Virus record (IMG/VR): IMGVR_UViG_3300013102_000008
Coordinates: 1-64,000 of that record
Origin: a virus
Direction: 5' to 3' (one strand)
DNA: 64,000 nt
Shown: positions 9,166 through 18,290 of the stretch, in pieces
Numbering within the stretch: the first letter of the stretch is position 1
Layout of the letters: each line of letters starts with the position of its first letter
Notes under the pieces: generated by a model
Told to the model about the DNA's origin: nothing
The model's input: only the letters and a program-made list of their open reading frames with translations
Database searches by the model: none
Made by a program: the position numbers and the translations under genes

Positions 9166-9588
9166 TTAAACTCTGCGTACGTTTACGTTGTCAATCTTCG
9201 GATAAACCGTTTGATCACGTGATTCCCTTACGCTCGTATCGAGTATGGCGATAATTGCGTACAGTCCGTTATCCGTTAGTGCCGGTTGTGATACGCTGTA
9301 CGCATTAACACGGATATGTCCGATTAACTCGTCCTGGTATATCGCGCGTCCTAACGCATCCATATCCGCGAGTATTGTATCTGGTCGAACCGTTACATGA
9401 ACGATTTGATATGCGCGATCTACGCGATAGTGATAACGTGTTTCCGTCGTCCTGTCTTCGTCAATCATGCGCACATAAAACGAGTTAACCGCCGGTTGTA
9501 ACGGTACTACTTGCTTACCGGTAATTGCCGTAGGAAACTGCGCTTTTATGAACGCTTCAATCATACCCATATCGCTTATAACGCTCAT
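9166..9588 (-). CDS. Tail completion/terminator protein
   Basis: A 140-residue protein between the gp10-like gene and the sheath. In PBSX-type clusters this position holds the tail terminator/completion protein (DUF-type, XkdJ position). 'AVNSFYVRMIDEDRTTETRYHYR' and a C-terminal beta strand resemble the gpU/gp17-like fold. Function is inferred from synteny. Confidence 0.65.
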   Translation of the reverse strand: MSVISDMGMIEAFIKAQFPTAITGKQVVPLQPAVNSFYVRMIDEDRTTETRYHYRVDRAYQIVHVTVRPDTILADMDALGRAIYQDELIGHIRVNAYSVSQPALTDNGLYAIIAILDTSVRESRDQTVYPKIDNVNVRRV

Positions 9589-10023
9589 TTACGTCAGCCC
9601 CTTTCGGCTTAACTCCGCTTGTATCGCGTTCTCAATTAGCGCGAACATCTTCGACTCTTTGTTATCCTTCGCTTGCGCTAGAAAGTCGAGTACCGTCCCG
9701 GATTCACGTGCTACCGCGCCTTTACTGCCGGCTACGTTATGCAGGTAATACGCGTAATTAAATCCGCGGTTAAATGCGTTAGCTACGACTGCCCCGTTGA
9801 TCTCTCCACCACTTAACTTAGGTGTAGTATGTTCGATACGTGCGCGTAGGTTACCGCCACGACGTCCCTTATAGCGTCCGATTGGCGCTAGGTTCGTAGC
9901 TTCGAGTTGCCACAGTTCGAGCGCGTCGTCCATTCCGTTAATAGCGCCTTGACTGACTGCATCCGACGCGTCTTCGAGTTTCCTCGCAAACTTACCGATG
10001 TCAAACGTAAACTCTACGGGCAT
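9589..10023 (-). CDS. HK97 gp10-like tail component
   Basis: A 144-residue protein with the gp10 family pattern: an N-terminal helix 'FARKLEDASDAVSQGAINGMDDAL', then 'EATNLAPIGRYKGRRGGNLRARIEH' with the Gly/Arg-rich loop, then a 'FNYAYYLHN' strand. These proteins act at the head-tail joint. SD GGAGGTG precedes ATG 10023. Confidence 0.8.
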   Translation of the reverse strand: MPVEFTFDIGKFARKLEDASDAVSQGAINGMDDALELWQLEATNLAPIGRYKGRRGGNLRARIEHTTPKLSGGEINGAVVANAFNRGFNYAYYLHNVAGSKGAVARESGTVLDFLAQAKDNKESKMFALIENAIQAELSRKGLT

Positions 10024-10664
10024 TATACGTACACCTCCGTTATTAGCGGAGTACCATCGACTCTACGTTTGATTACGATACGTACCGGAACACGTTCGAC
10101 TACTGCGCCGAGTTCATTCTCATAGCGGACTTTATCGCGGTAAGTAACGTCGACTAAACCTTCGAGTACAATCCGTAACTGTACCGATGTTTCTTCACCG
10201 TATTGATTCGCGACCTTCTGCGCATCCTCGGATACAAACGCAGGATATATAACCGGAGGTAATTCCGCAGGTACGCCCCAACCGTCGTCGACTCCGCTTT
10301 TGATAACGCTAATATGCAGACCGTCCGTAACTGCGAGCATCGCGCGGCATTCGTATCGATTTAATCCGCCGAGTCCTCGTTCATCAACGTCCGTTATGAT
10401 ATAGCGTAGTCCTTTGCGTATGACGCGGATAATTCCACCGGCTTCCGTAGAAGCGTCAAATGTAACCGAGTAATCACCGGAGTCCAGCGTATAGTCTCCG
10501 ACGTTGCGCGCTATTCCTCCGTTTGGTGTCGGGGGTTCTTTCCATATCGCATCGACCGTGAGTAGCGTTCCATCTACGTATTCAACCGTAACCGGCTCGG
10601 TGCGATGCTGTTTAATCCCCGTTCGGTTAGCGTGAATCCACGCTGCGTCTGCGTCTGTTAACAT
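10023..10664 (-). CDS. Head-tail connector-region protein
   Basis: A 213-residue protein. The start at ATG 10664 shares a TAATG overlap with the upstream stop and has GGAGGTG seven bases upstream, so the longer frame to 10709 is not used. It is beta-rich ('VEYVDGTLLTVDAIW', 'GLRYIITDVDERGLGGLNRYECRAML'). Its place between the minor head protein and gp10-like gene suggests a stopper or adaptor role. No family is recognised with certainty. Confidence 0.6.
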   Translation of the reverse strand: MLTDADAAWIHANRTGIKQHRTEPVTVEYVDGTLLTVDAIWKEPPTPNGGIARNVGDYTLDSGDYSVTFDASTEAGGIIRVIRKGLRYIITDVDERGLGGLNRYECRAMLAVTDGLHISVIKSGVDDGWGVPAELPPVIYPAFVSEDAQKVANQYGEETSVQLRIVLEGLVDVTYRDKVRYENELGAVVERVPVRIVIKRRVDGTPLITEVYV

Positions 10665-11509
10665 TACCGCACCTCCTCGGATAGTATGAATTGCGTATAC
10701 GCGGTACAATTCGGATGTATCGAGTAGATATCGGTATCGGACGGTAAAAAGATTCCGACGCCTAATCCGTGACGATCCTCAGCCGCTTTCGCAACACACT
10801 TCGGACTATGACGCGCTCCTGGAATTAAGCGGAGAGCGGTAACGAATTTCGATTGTTCGGCTACGTATCCTATCGCGGTCCTGTATGCCGTGTTCGATTC
10901 CGTTAACGCGAGTCTCCGCGCTTTCCAATCCTCCGTAGCGTAAACGCCTTTAATATCGCGTACCATAGATGCCGTAGTGTCTCCGCGAATGACTCCGCGC
11001 CGAAGAACGTTACCCATTTCCGTGCGTTGATCGCCTGCAAACTGCCAGACACGATCGGACAACTTAAGTCCGTCGGGTCCCGTCTTCTCCGCTAGATAAG
11101 TCGCGAGGTTACGTGTAGTAGGTTGCTTACCGGTGAGTCCACGTAATACAACGCTCTCCGCTACTTGAGCGGTTAATATAAACGCAACGGATTCGCTTAG
11201 CGTAAATTGTATCGCTTCCGTGGTTCCGGTTAACGCTGCTTCCGCGCCTTCGTCCATAACCGTTAATAGCGAGGATTCCGCTCTTGTGCGTATCGATTTT
11301 TCTACGTGTTCCAAGTCTCGAAGTAGAGTGTTTAACCGCGCTTTACTAACGATATCGTTTTTATTCGCGTACTCCTCTAATAGATCGATAACTTGTAACC
11401 GTGTCTTACCGACTTCGCTAACAACGTATGCCTGCTGCTTAACCGCTAAGTCTAAATAGTCCGCGTGTAGTTTCGCTAATGCTTCGTTTAATTTACGCTC
11501 ATTTGTCAC
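10664..11509 (-). CDS. Phage head morphogenesis / minor head protein
   Basis: A 281-residue, largely helical protein ending in the Mu gpF/SPP1 gp7-type domain. The C-terminus has 'ALTESNTAYRTAIGYVAEQS' and a Cys/His cluster ('SPKCVAKAAEDRHG ... IHPNCTAY') typical of that family. Such minor capsid proteins bind the portal and help eject DNA. It is unusual in following the capsid gene. It starts at GTG 11509, overlapping the connector gene end. Confidence 0.72.
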   Translation of the reverse strand: MTNERKLNEALAKLHADYLDLAVKQQAYVVSEVGKTRLQVIDLLEEYANKNDIVSKARLNTLLRDLEHVEKSIRTRAESSLLTVMDEGAEAALTGTTEAIQFTLSESVAFILTAQVAESVVLRGLTGKQPTTRNLATYLAEKTGPDGLKLSDRVWQFAGDQRTEMGNVLRRGVIRGDTTASMVRDIKGVYATEDWKARRLALTESNTAYRTAIGYVAEQSKFVTALRLIPGARHSPKCVAKAAEDRHGLGVGIFLPSDTDIYSIHPNCTAYTQFILSEEVR

Positions 11510-11904
11510 GTATAATCACGATCCAACCGCCGCATCACATGAAACGTTGAGTACTGGCGCTTGTTACGGTCAACTACGTCTCTATCGCGTACATAGTCCG
11601 CGGTTAATGACGTGACCATTGCGAGATATTGTTCGGATACTTTTGTCTTATCAACGGATTCTTCCGCGTCGGTGTATTTAAAGTAATGCGCAGTCGAGAA
11701 CGCAATGGCGCGCGCTCCCTGAATCTGCGCAAGTAATAAGACTAGCGGAGTCTCAACGTCAGGAACGGTATCTAGCGTAGTTGGCGAGTAACCGTAAATG
11801 TACGACGCCTCGGTTAACCACGCAGTCAAGTCCGTATCCGTTACGCCTGGGACTCCGCTAAATCGCGCGGCAAGACGTTGTTCCAATTCGTGTAAACTCG
11901 CCAC
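11506..11904 (-). CDS. Head-tail connector protein (gp6-like)
   Basis: A 132-residue helical protein just after the capsid gene block, in the position of HK97 gp6/SPP1 gp15 adaptors. 'DTDLTAWLTEASYIYGYSP' and 'LVLLLAQIQGARAIAFSTA' are amphipathic helices. The start is GTG with SD AAGGAGGCG. Function is assigned by position and helical pattern. Confidence 0.65.
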   Translation of the reverse strand: MASLHELEQRLAARFSGVPGVTDTDLTAWLTEASYIYGYSPTTLDTVPDVETPLVLLLAQIQGARAIAFSTAHYFKYTDAEESVDKTKVSEQYLAMVTSLTADYVRDRDVVDRNKRQYSTFHVMRRLDRDYT

Positions 11905-11916
11905 ACTAACGCCTCC

Positions 11917-12135
11917 TTATTTGGTAGTCCGCTTAACCGGCGTTTTAGTCGGTTTAACTTCCGTTGGCTCCGTGGGTTTTACTTCCGGAACCTTCGTTAC
12001 CTGTTCGTCCAATATACGCACATATCCGATTCCTGCAAGGCGGTTCGCGGCATCCGTCCCTAAAACGATTACCGCGCCCTTTCCGTTGCCATCGACTACA
12101 GCGTCGAGGACTTCAACTTTTATCTTAGAGGACAT
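11917..12135 (-). CDS. Small Pro/Thr/Lys-tailed head-region protein, unknown function
   Basis: A 72-residue protein with a compact N-terminal half (residues 1-45) and a low-complexity Pro-Thr-Lys-Glu tail (residues 48-72). It overlaps the capsid gene end by 11 bp and lacks its own SD, so it is probably translationally coupled to the capsid gene. Position suggests a minor head or connector accessory. No family is recognised. Confidence 0.6.
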   Translation of the reverse strand: MSSKIKVEVLDAVVDGNGKGAVIVLGTDAANRLAGIGYVRILDEQVTKVPEVKPTEPTEVKPTKTPVKRTTK

Positions 12136-13150
12136 CTGCGTGTAAAATTAGGGATGGTACTTCGATGATCGGGAATCCTGCCGCGTAACCTTCGATGATA
12201 GAACGCAATGGGCGCTTCTCATCAACCGCGCGAACAACTAATCCAGGCTCGAAGTTTTCAGCTTCCGGATTTGGTCCGTAGTAGAAGTTACCAACGCCAT
12301 CCGCTAGGAATACAACGCGACCTGCAGGATAGAACACAACATCCTCGTCTTGGCCCGTATACACGTTACGAACGTTTGTCGTACGGTTCTTAACTACCTG
12401 AATCGTAGGTAATGCGAATCCTTCAAGAACGGAGTTAACCTCACCCGTTGCGATACGAGTCACGCCAGCAATTCCCGGACGTGCTTCGGAGATGATCGAC
12501 GCGTTTTTCGTAAGGTGCGCGAATACCTCTTGCGGCATTAGGATTACATCCGCAGATTTACCGTTGTTTGACTTCGAGTACAATTCGTTCCACTCGATAA
12601 GATCGCCGAGGATGTCCGCAGTAGCATCACTCCATGCATTTACTCCGGTACGAGCAATTTTGTGATTCGCAGGAATTTGGTAATCGAAGTTGATTTTTAC
12701 GTCACCCTTCGTATAATTCAGAACGCCGGTAGTCAACGCTTGAGCGCGTAGCACATCCGCGAAGTCTTGAATGCCCTCAACAATATCGACCGCTTTCTTC
12801 TCAAGTTGCGCAACCATTGCCGCTTTCTCACCGTTCGAGCGCGCCTGATTCAACGCCATCAATTCCTCAACTGTTGCGATGTACTGCAGACCGAACGCCG
12901 CAAGTGACCCGAATTTATGTGCTACCGCGTCGCGATCCATAACCGGAGGCTCCGCACCATATCCGATAAATGACGCTAGATGTTTCGTTTTCTTAATGAT
13001 GTCGTACGCGAATGTCGTGCTGTATACGTTAATGCTCGGCAGGAAGCGTTCACCAAATGTCGGAAACTCTTCGCGTAGTGCCGCGCTTTCGTCGATAAGC
13101 CCTCGTAGTGCTGGTTCTTGAAATTCGGATAGATGGACGATTCCACTCAT
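12125..13150 (-). CDS. Major capsid protein (gpE family)
   Basis: A 341-residue protein with the gpE-type capsid pattern. The N-terminus 'FGERFLPSINVYSTTFAYDII' is followed by 'LASFIGYGAEPPVMDRDAV', 'LQYIATVEELMALNQAR' and a C-terminal 'RPLRSIIEGYAAGFPIIEVPS'. It lies after a scaffold and a decoration protein, as in lambda-type E/D clusters. SD GGAGG precedes ATG 13150. It forms the icosahedral shell. Confidence 0.9.
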   Translation of the reverse strand: MSGIVHLSEFQEPALRGLIDESAALREEFPTFGERFLPSINVYSTTFAYDIIKKTKHLASFIGYGAEPPVMDRDAVAHKFGSLAAFGLQYIATVEELMALNQARSNGEKAAMVAQLEKKAVDIVEGIQDFADVLRAQALTTGVLNYTKGDVKINFDYQIPANHKIARTGVNAWSDATADILGDLIEWNELYSKSNNGKSADVILMPQEVFAHLTKNASIISEARPGIAGVTRIATGEVNSVLEGFALPTIQVVKNRTTNVRNVYTGQDEDVVFYPAGRVVFLADGVGNFYYGPNPEAENFEPGLVVRAVDEKRPLRSIIEGYAAGFPIIEVPSLILHADVL

Positions 13151-13195
13151 AATTATTTTCCTCCTAGGAAAGTTCGTATTTTTATTAGTTGGTTA

Positions 13196-13558
13196 TTATT
13201 CAGATACATAACGAATTAGCGGTGTAGCTGTTTTAAACTTCGCGGTCACACCTACGAGTTTTGCTTCGTATACCGATCCGCGTACAATCAGTTCGCCTAC
13301 GATAGTGTCGTTTACTCCGTTGTTTACAAAGTCAACGTTCAAGATTGCGAAGTCATCATATACACCTGCGTCAGTGAAAGGCTCGAACTTACCTGTTACT
13401 GCACTGTGTCCGAGTACTTGTCCTACATCAACGGTACCTACCACGAATTTTGTAGCGTCCATAGTACCGCCGACTTCCTTGAACTGTAGGTGCGTGCTTG
13501 CTAGAATGTTTTTACCGCCTTTAAATACGGTTTGTCCTGTTTGTAGTGAGTATGGCAT
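13196..13558 (-). CDS. Head decoration protein (gpD-like)
   Basis: A 120-residue beta-rich protein between scaffold and gpE-type capsid genes. This is the standard position of the lambda gpD-like trimeric decoration protein, which caps the shell three-fold axes after expansion. 'VDVGQVLGHSAVTGKFEPFTD' resembles the family core. SD AGGAGG precedes ATG 13558. Confidence 0.75.
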   Translation of the reverse strand: MPYSLQTGQTVFKGGKNILASTHLQFKEVGGTMDATKFVVGTVDVGQVLGHSAVTGKFEPFTDAGVYDDFAILNVDFVNNGVNDTIVGELIVRGSVYEAKLVGVTAKFKTATPLIRYVSE

Positions 13559-13570
13559 TTTGTATTCCTC

Positions 13571-14149
13571 CTATTTTCTTTTTAATAGTTTTCTTGCTCT
13601 TTCCCGTGCTGCTTCGTACCCGCCGTCAGCTTTCGGTATTACTTCATTCTTCTTTCCGTTGCCCGGATTCGGATCGACTCCGCTAACCTTCGGCGGTATG
13701 TCCGCTTTGATCTCGTCAATCGACGCCTGCAACGCTTCTTCATCGTCACCACTTACAAATTTACCTACGCGGGTAATTTGATCCGCAGCATATCCGGCTT
13801 TAACGAGTAGTTGCGTTTTCAATGCGTCTACCTGCGCGACTTTTACATCTCCTTGAACGCGGACGAGTTCCGCTTGTGCCTTTTCATACAGCACCTTGTA
13901 TTCCTCTTTTTGTTCGAGTTGGATGCGCTGTGCTTCCGTATCTGTTGCGGCTTTCTCCGCATCAAACTTCGCTTGTTGTCGCGCTAACCTTTCCGCGATG
14001 ACTCGGTTCATTTCCGTTTGTTGTTCCGCAGTAAATTCCGTTTTAACCCCGGTATTTAACTTCGTCTCATTCGGATTTTCTTCGTCACCTTCCGCGAATA
14101 TTTGCAGATTAAGCGGATAGCGAAGCTTGCGTTTTATTACGTTCTTCAT
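13571..14149 (-). CDS. Capsid scaffold protein (DUF4355-like)
   Basis: A 192-residue acidic protein with a long coiled coil (about residues 35-115, rich in Glu/Gln/Ala/Lys). It starts with a basic segment and ends in 'ARERARKLLKRK', a typical capsid-binding tail. The order portal-scaffold-decoration-capsid supports the call. It is probably lost or cleaved during maturation. SD CGGAGG precedes ATG 14149. Confidence 0.82.
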   Translation of the reverse strand: MKNVIKRKLRYPLNLQIFAEGDEENPNETKLNTGVKTEFTAEQQTEMNRVIAERLARQQAKFDAEKAATDTEAQRIQLEQKEEYKVLYEKAQAELVRVQGDVKVAQVDALKTQLLVKAGYAADQITRVGKFVSGDDEEALQASIDEIKADIPPKVSGVDPNPGNGKKNEVIPKADGGYEAARERARKLLKRK

Positions 14150-14234
14150 GCGTGTTACCTCCGTTTTAAAGTCGCGTCGACTATTTGTGTTAGTCCCGCG
14201 CCTTTTAGCGTCGTAAGCGTATTGGACGTGCGGA

Positions 14235-15755
14235 CTATTCCGCGGTTACATATGGATCAGTTTCGGTTCTTCGTTTCGCTACCTCTACGCTGATTTCCGC
14301 CTGTTTAGCGGCTACATTCTCGACGCCTAAACGTTGCATAGCGCCAACGATGGACTCGAAACCCGCGCCGGTTTCTAGCGTTAATAATTCGACTAGCGTT
14401 GCGCGATTATCCGGTAATGGTAAAACGAATTTAATTTCGTTGGTGTAATCGACAATCGCGCGAACAACCGATTTGTCATACGCGAACTTCGTACGGTCGG
14501 TACGCGCTTGTAGATATCGGATTGACTTCTCGTGTAACTCCGTTAACTTATCGTCCCATTCGAGCCAGTGTTCCTCGGTTTCTTGTATGATCGCCTGGAA
14601 TAATACGTGTAACGTATCTCCGTTAAGTCCTCCGAAGTTTAACTCCTGCGGTACTATATTCGGTAGCGACGTTACTTCGTGTAGCGCGCCCTTTAATCGG
14701 CTATATTGCGCATCGAATGCGGTCGACCAGCCGAATCCGCCTTCTATGCGCTTAACATCCGGTTTCGCTTCACCCTGTACATTCGAGTGAACGATTTCAA
14801 GTAGCGCTCCGGGCGCAATCTGTACTTTCTCCGCGGTTCCTGCCGGTACGTTAAGTAACGCGGTCATCGCGAACATTTCGAATTTCAACGCGTCAAGTGC
14901 GTCCTCGTTCGAAGAGTTGATAACGTCCGTAATCGTCCGCATAGCTTCGATCTCGCTTACGTCCATCTCTTCGCCGGATAGTCCGGGAACCGATATAACG
15001 ACTAGCGGAAGGAAGTCGAGTCCCATCGGTGCGCGCGCGGTAATTGTCCGATGTAAGTCGAGCGCCTCCGTGTACTCTGCATCTTCGTAATAACATTCGT
15101 AATCTCCGTTATCAAGCATTTCTAACGTAAATGATTCCTTGCGTATGAGCGTGCGTTGCGCTCCGTCAATACTGCGTTCGACCGTTGATACGAAGTGACC
15201 TCCGATTAACTGCGTCATATCGTCATCCGCGTATACCGGAACGAACTCCGCATCCGAACGCCATATCCAACGTAACTTACCGGTGGTAGCGTCAAAAACG
15301 AGTTTACATACGACGCGACGTGCTATTAAGTAGTCTCGCGCAGATTTAACTAACGCGGTACGCATCCGATTCTCACGCCATAGCTGATACAGTAGCGCTT
15401 CGTAACCGTCCGCTGTTTTGATAACGTCGGATGGCGCATCCTTACCGACCGGTACGTTGATACCGTGTTTACCGGACATTAACCATCGCGCTTTTTTGTC
15501 TACGAAGGACTTAAACATATTAACGTCGAGTCGCGTAGGATCGTAGTCGAGCCCGTTGGGCCTCGGCATATCGCGTCCGCTTACGAGTTGTCCCGTGTCC
15601 GGACTAACGTGCTGTTTACCGGCGTAGTATTCGTAATCGCGTAATTGACGGTTCATACGTTGCCAAGTCTGCGCGCCTAACGCTTGTTGTAACGGTGAGA
15701 ATATTAAGCGGTCGAGTTCGTCCGCGGATATAGTTGTATATGGTATAAGTTGCAT
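14235..15755 (-). CDS. Portal protein (SPP1 gp6-like)
   Basis: A 506-residue portal of the usual length for SPP1 gp6-type proteins. It has 'RDYEYYAGKQHV' near residue 45, 'LDVNMFKSFVDKKARWLMSGK' near residue 75, and 'ITDVINSSNEDALDALKFEMFA' around residue 270, a stem/clip helix pattern. It lies directly downstream of the large terminase. SD AAGGGAGG precedes ATG 15755. It forms the dodecameric DNA channel. Confidence 0.9.
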   Translation of the reverse strand: MQLIPYTTISADELDRLIFSPLQQALGAQTWQRMNRQLRDYEYYAGKQHVSPDTGQLVSGRDMPRPNGLDYDPTRLDVNMFKSFVDKKARWLMSGKHGINVPVGKDAPSDVIKTADGYEALLYQLWRENRMRTALVKSARDYLIARRVVCKLVFDATTGKLRWIWRSDAEFVPVYADDDMTQLIGGHFVSTVERSIDGAQRTLIRKESFTLEMLDNGDYECYYEDAEYTEALDLHRTITARAPMGLDFLPLVVISVPGLSGEEMDVSEIEAMRTITDVINSSNEDALDALKFEMFAMTALLNVPAGTAEKVQIAPGALLEIVHSNVQGEAKPDVKRIEGGFGWSTAFDAQYSRLKGALHEVTSLPNIVPQELNFGGLNGDTLHVLFQAIIQETEEHWLEWDDKLTELHEKSIRYLQARTDRTKFAYDKSVVRAIVDYTNEIKFVLPLPDNRATLVELLTLETGAGFESIVGAMQRLGVENVAAKQAEISVEVAKRRTETDPYVTAE

Positions 15756-15775
15756 AGCGTCCTCCCTTCGTGTGA

Positions 15776-17539
15776 TTAGCGCATCTTACGCGCGATTGTA
15801 CGTACGGATACTTTCGTTCCGGATAGCGCTGATACTGACATTTCGAGACTGTCCGGTAAATCGTCGTGTGTTCCAGTTCCGTATAACTCAAACTGTTCGA
15901 GTAATAACGCGTGTTTCCGGCTAAATTGTAATTCCTTGCGCTCAATCATCGGTAACAACATTTCGATACGCATTTCTTTACGTGACCGTTGATATATCTT
16001 CTTAAGACGCGAATGCGCCGGATATCCTACGCGAGTTAATTCCTTACCGAGTGTATCAACGAAGAACTCCTGAGCCGCCTGCGCTTCGGCTGCGATAACG
16101 TCCGGTTGCCAACGTAATACCTTCTCAACAATCACCGCGATAAACTTATCGGGATGCACGCGCTCACCATACGAATCGATTACGTATATTGTTCCGTTAA
16201 CACGATGCTTCGCCGTCGCTGTGATGGCGCTATAATCTCCGCGTGTCTTACCTAACGCGAAGTCAATTCCGAGTGATATTTCGTAATCATCAGTACTCCG
16301 CGGATAACTACCGAATGTTTCTAATTCGTGATGTCCGTCCCAATACGTAAATAACTCCGGATTGAATACCATATTTTCCTCATCTACCGGATTATTCATA
16401 TACTCCGTGTTAAACGCCTTACTTCCGTTATCCCATTTCCACGTAAACAACTTCCATATCGGCTGAACGTCCGGCCACAATACGACCGCGCCCGCATCCA
16501 TTTCCGTTTGGTTACCTTCGTAGAATGCCAGCGCGTCCTCTGCGCGTAATTCATTCTCGCGATCCACGTATATCAATCGGCATTGTTCCCACATGTCCAT
16601 ACGCGCAGGCCATTCGATAACCGCGCGGAATAGCTTCGTTTTAAAGTCCGACCGGCTTTCCATTACGTAGCGTAAAAGTGAATCGTGATGCACCATCGTT
16701 CCCATGTAGACTAGCGCGGTCTTCTTCCCCGCCGGATCGCCGAGTGGTACAACTACTTGCGTAAACCAGTCGCGCATTTCTGACCGTAGTAAATCCGTAT
16801 TCGTATTCTTTTTACCTTCAAGGTCATCGCAGATAATTAAATCCGGACGTACGCCGTTCCAGTTACGTCCACGTAGCGCTTGTCCCGTTGACGCTGCTTC
16901 TACTCGCGCTAATAACCGTTGTGTTCCGTCGTCGCGCGGTTCCCATGCGATAAACTCCGAACTATTGTCCTTCGGATTCTCCTGTTGCTTGACGGAGAGT
17001 AGCGGACCAAAGTCTGCGCGTAATTTAGCGTTAGATTTCAGTTGTAACGATAACCACTCCATATTGCCCGTTGATACTTGCGGAGTTTCCGATATAATAA
17101 TCGCGTATTTACGTTTACGGAATACAATCTCGCGTATCGGATTTCCCTTCGACAAGAACGATGATTTAGCGTGAGAACGCGGTGCCGCTACGGATACTTT
17201 AGCGTTAGTATGTACCGCAGACACATCGTCCATTATTGCGCATATTTCACGGTGAAACTCCGGTGCGTTTCCGATAGTCACCGGAATCCAGTTACCGTCG
17301 TTATCTGCGTTATAGTGATCTCCGAAGTATTCGTAGCAAAAGTATAGTAAATCGTTCTCCGCGCGATGTATCCGCTCTAAGCGTTCCAACTCCTCCGCCG
17401 TTTCGAATAACTCGCGTTGGATATCGTCGGGATAGGCGGCAACTTCCGCCAGGTCAACCGTGTCTATTACGCTTCTTAGTTGCGCAATTAATACGGCGCG
17501 TTCCGGACGTTTAATCCAGCGATTGTTTACCCATGCGAT
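15776..17539 (-). CDS. Terminase large subunit, apparent ATC start
   Basis: The packaging ATPase/nuclease. Walker A is 'APRSHAKSSF' and Walker B is 'LIICDDLEG'. The C-terminal nuclease has 'GIDFALGKTRGDYSA' and 'IAAEAQAAQEFF'. The coding frame clearly extends upstream of the first canonical start (TTG 17389) to an in-frame stop at 17587. The intervening codons read as a normal terminase N-terminus (WVNNRWIKRPERAVLIAQLR). The only well-placed initiator is ATC at 17539-17537, eight bases after GGGAGG. With that start the protein is 587 residues. It lies between a methyltransferase gene and the portal gene. Confidence 0.9.
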   Translation of the reverse strand: MAWVNNRWIKRPERAVLIAQLRSVIDTVDLAEVAAYPDDIQRELFETAEELERLERIHRAENDLLYFCYEYFGDHYNADNDGNWIPVTIGNAPEFHREICAIMDDVSAVHTNAKVSVAAPRSHAKSSFLSKGNPIREIVFRKRKYAIIISETPQVSTGNMEWLSLQLKSNAKLRADFGPLLSVKQQENPKDNSSEFIAWEPRDDGTQRLLARVEAASTGQALRGRNWNGVRPDLIICDDLEGKKNTNTDLLRSEMRDWFTQVVVPLGDPAGKKTALVYMGTMVHHDSLLRYVMESRSDFKTKLFRAVIEWPARMDMWEQCRLIYVDRENELRAEDALAFYEGNQTEMDAGAVVLWPDVQPIWKLFTWKWDNGSKAFNTEYMNNPVDEENMVFNPELFTYWDGHHELETFGSYPRSTDDYEISLGIDFALGKTRGDYSAITATAKHRVNGTIYVIDSYGERVHPDKFIAVIVEKVLRWQPDVIAAEAQAAQEFFVDTLGKELTRVGYPAHSRLKKIYQRSRKEMRIEMLLPMIERKELQFSRKHALLLEQFELYGTGTHDDLPDSLEMSVSALSGTKVSVRTIARKMR

Positions 17540-17558
17540 AGTTATCGCCTCCCTTCCG

Positions 17559-18290
17559 TTATGATACCGCGCGGATTGCGTCGGTTATGCGTTGATTAGC
17601 GATAGCCACGTATTCAGGCTCGCGTTCAATTCCGATGAATTGGCGACCGGTGTTAATAGCGGCGACTGCGGTGGTTCCGGATCCGATACAGTTGTCTAGT
17701 ACAACTTCGCCGGCGTTCGTGTAGGTGTGAATTAAATATTCGAATAGCGCGACCGGTTTCTGCGTTGGATGTAACCCACGTTCAACACTAAAGTTAATAA
17801 CCGACTTCGGATACCCCGTCTTCAATTGTTCATATTCCTTGCGCACGCAATGCCCCAACTCGCTTGTATCTTTTTTTCGCTTACGGGAGAAATCTTGAAG
17901 TCCTTGTGGGTAGTAATTAAGTTTACCTTTACCAAACACACAGACGTCTTCATGGCTCTTTAATGGTTGTATTTTAGCTAACTGTGGATTGCTAATGGAT
18001 TTTTTATCCCAAACCCAGCAGTATTTAAAGTTTCCCATATTAGACGCAATTAATGCCGTGGTAAACGGCTGACTCGCAGTTAACACTATCGCGCCATTAC
18101 CTTTTATCACACGTTCGTACTCCGCCCACAGCGGTTCAAACGGTATAATCGTATCCCATTTACACGCGGTTGTACCGTAAGGTAAGTCGCAAAGTATCAT
18201 ATCAACGCTCTTGTCCGTTAGTTTCCGCATCTCTTCGAGCGTGTCACCCTGCGTTATTTTATTCAGGTATGTTTCGTTGATTATAGCCAA
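17559..18290 (-). CDS. Beta-class N6/N4 DNA methyltransferase
   Basis: A 243-residue protein with the catalytic motif DLPYGTT near residue 35 and the SAM-binding motif 'LDNCIGSGTTAVAAI' near residue 205. This is the beta-class order, typical of N6-adenine or N4-cytosine methylases. The start is TTG 18290 with GGAGG ten bases upstream. The central third (about 17850-18070) is AT-rich and CpG-poor compared with its flanks, suggesting a recombined segment. It sits between the two terminase genes, which is unusual. It may protect phage DNA or mark packaging/replication sites. Confidence 0.85.
   Translation of the reverse strand: MAIINETYLNKITQGDTLEEMRKLTDKSVDMILCDLPYGTTACKWDTIIPFEPLWAEYERVIKGNGAIVLTASQPFTTALIASNMGNFKYCWVWDKKSISNPQLAKIQPLKSHEDVCVFGKGKLNYYPQGLQDFSRKRKKDTSELGHCVRKEYEQLKTGYPKSVINFSVERGLHPTQKPVALFEYLIHTYTNAGEVVLDNCIGSGTTAVAAINTGRQFIGIEREPEYVAIANQRITDAIRAVS

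Noticed and set aside
15776-17389. TerL starting at TTG 17389
   Set aside because: The GGAGGAG touches the TTG with no spacing, and about 50 upstream codons continue as normal terminase sequence behind a better SD.
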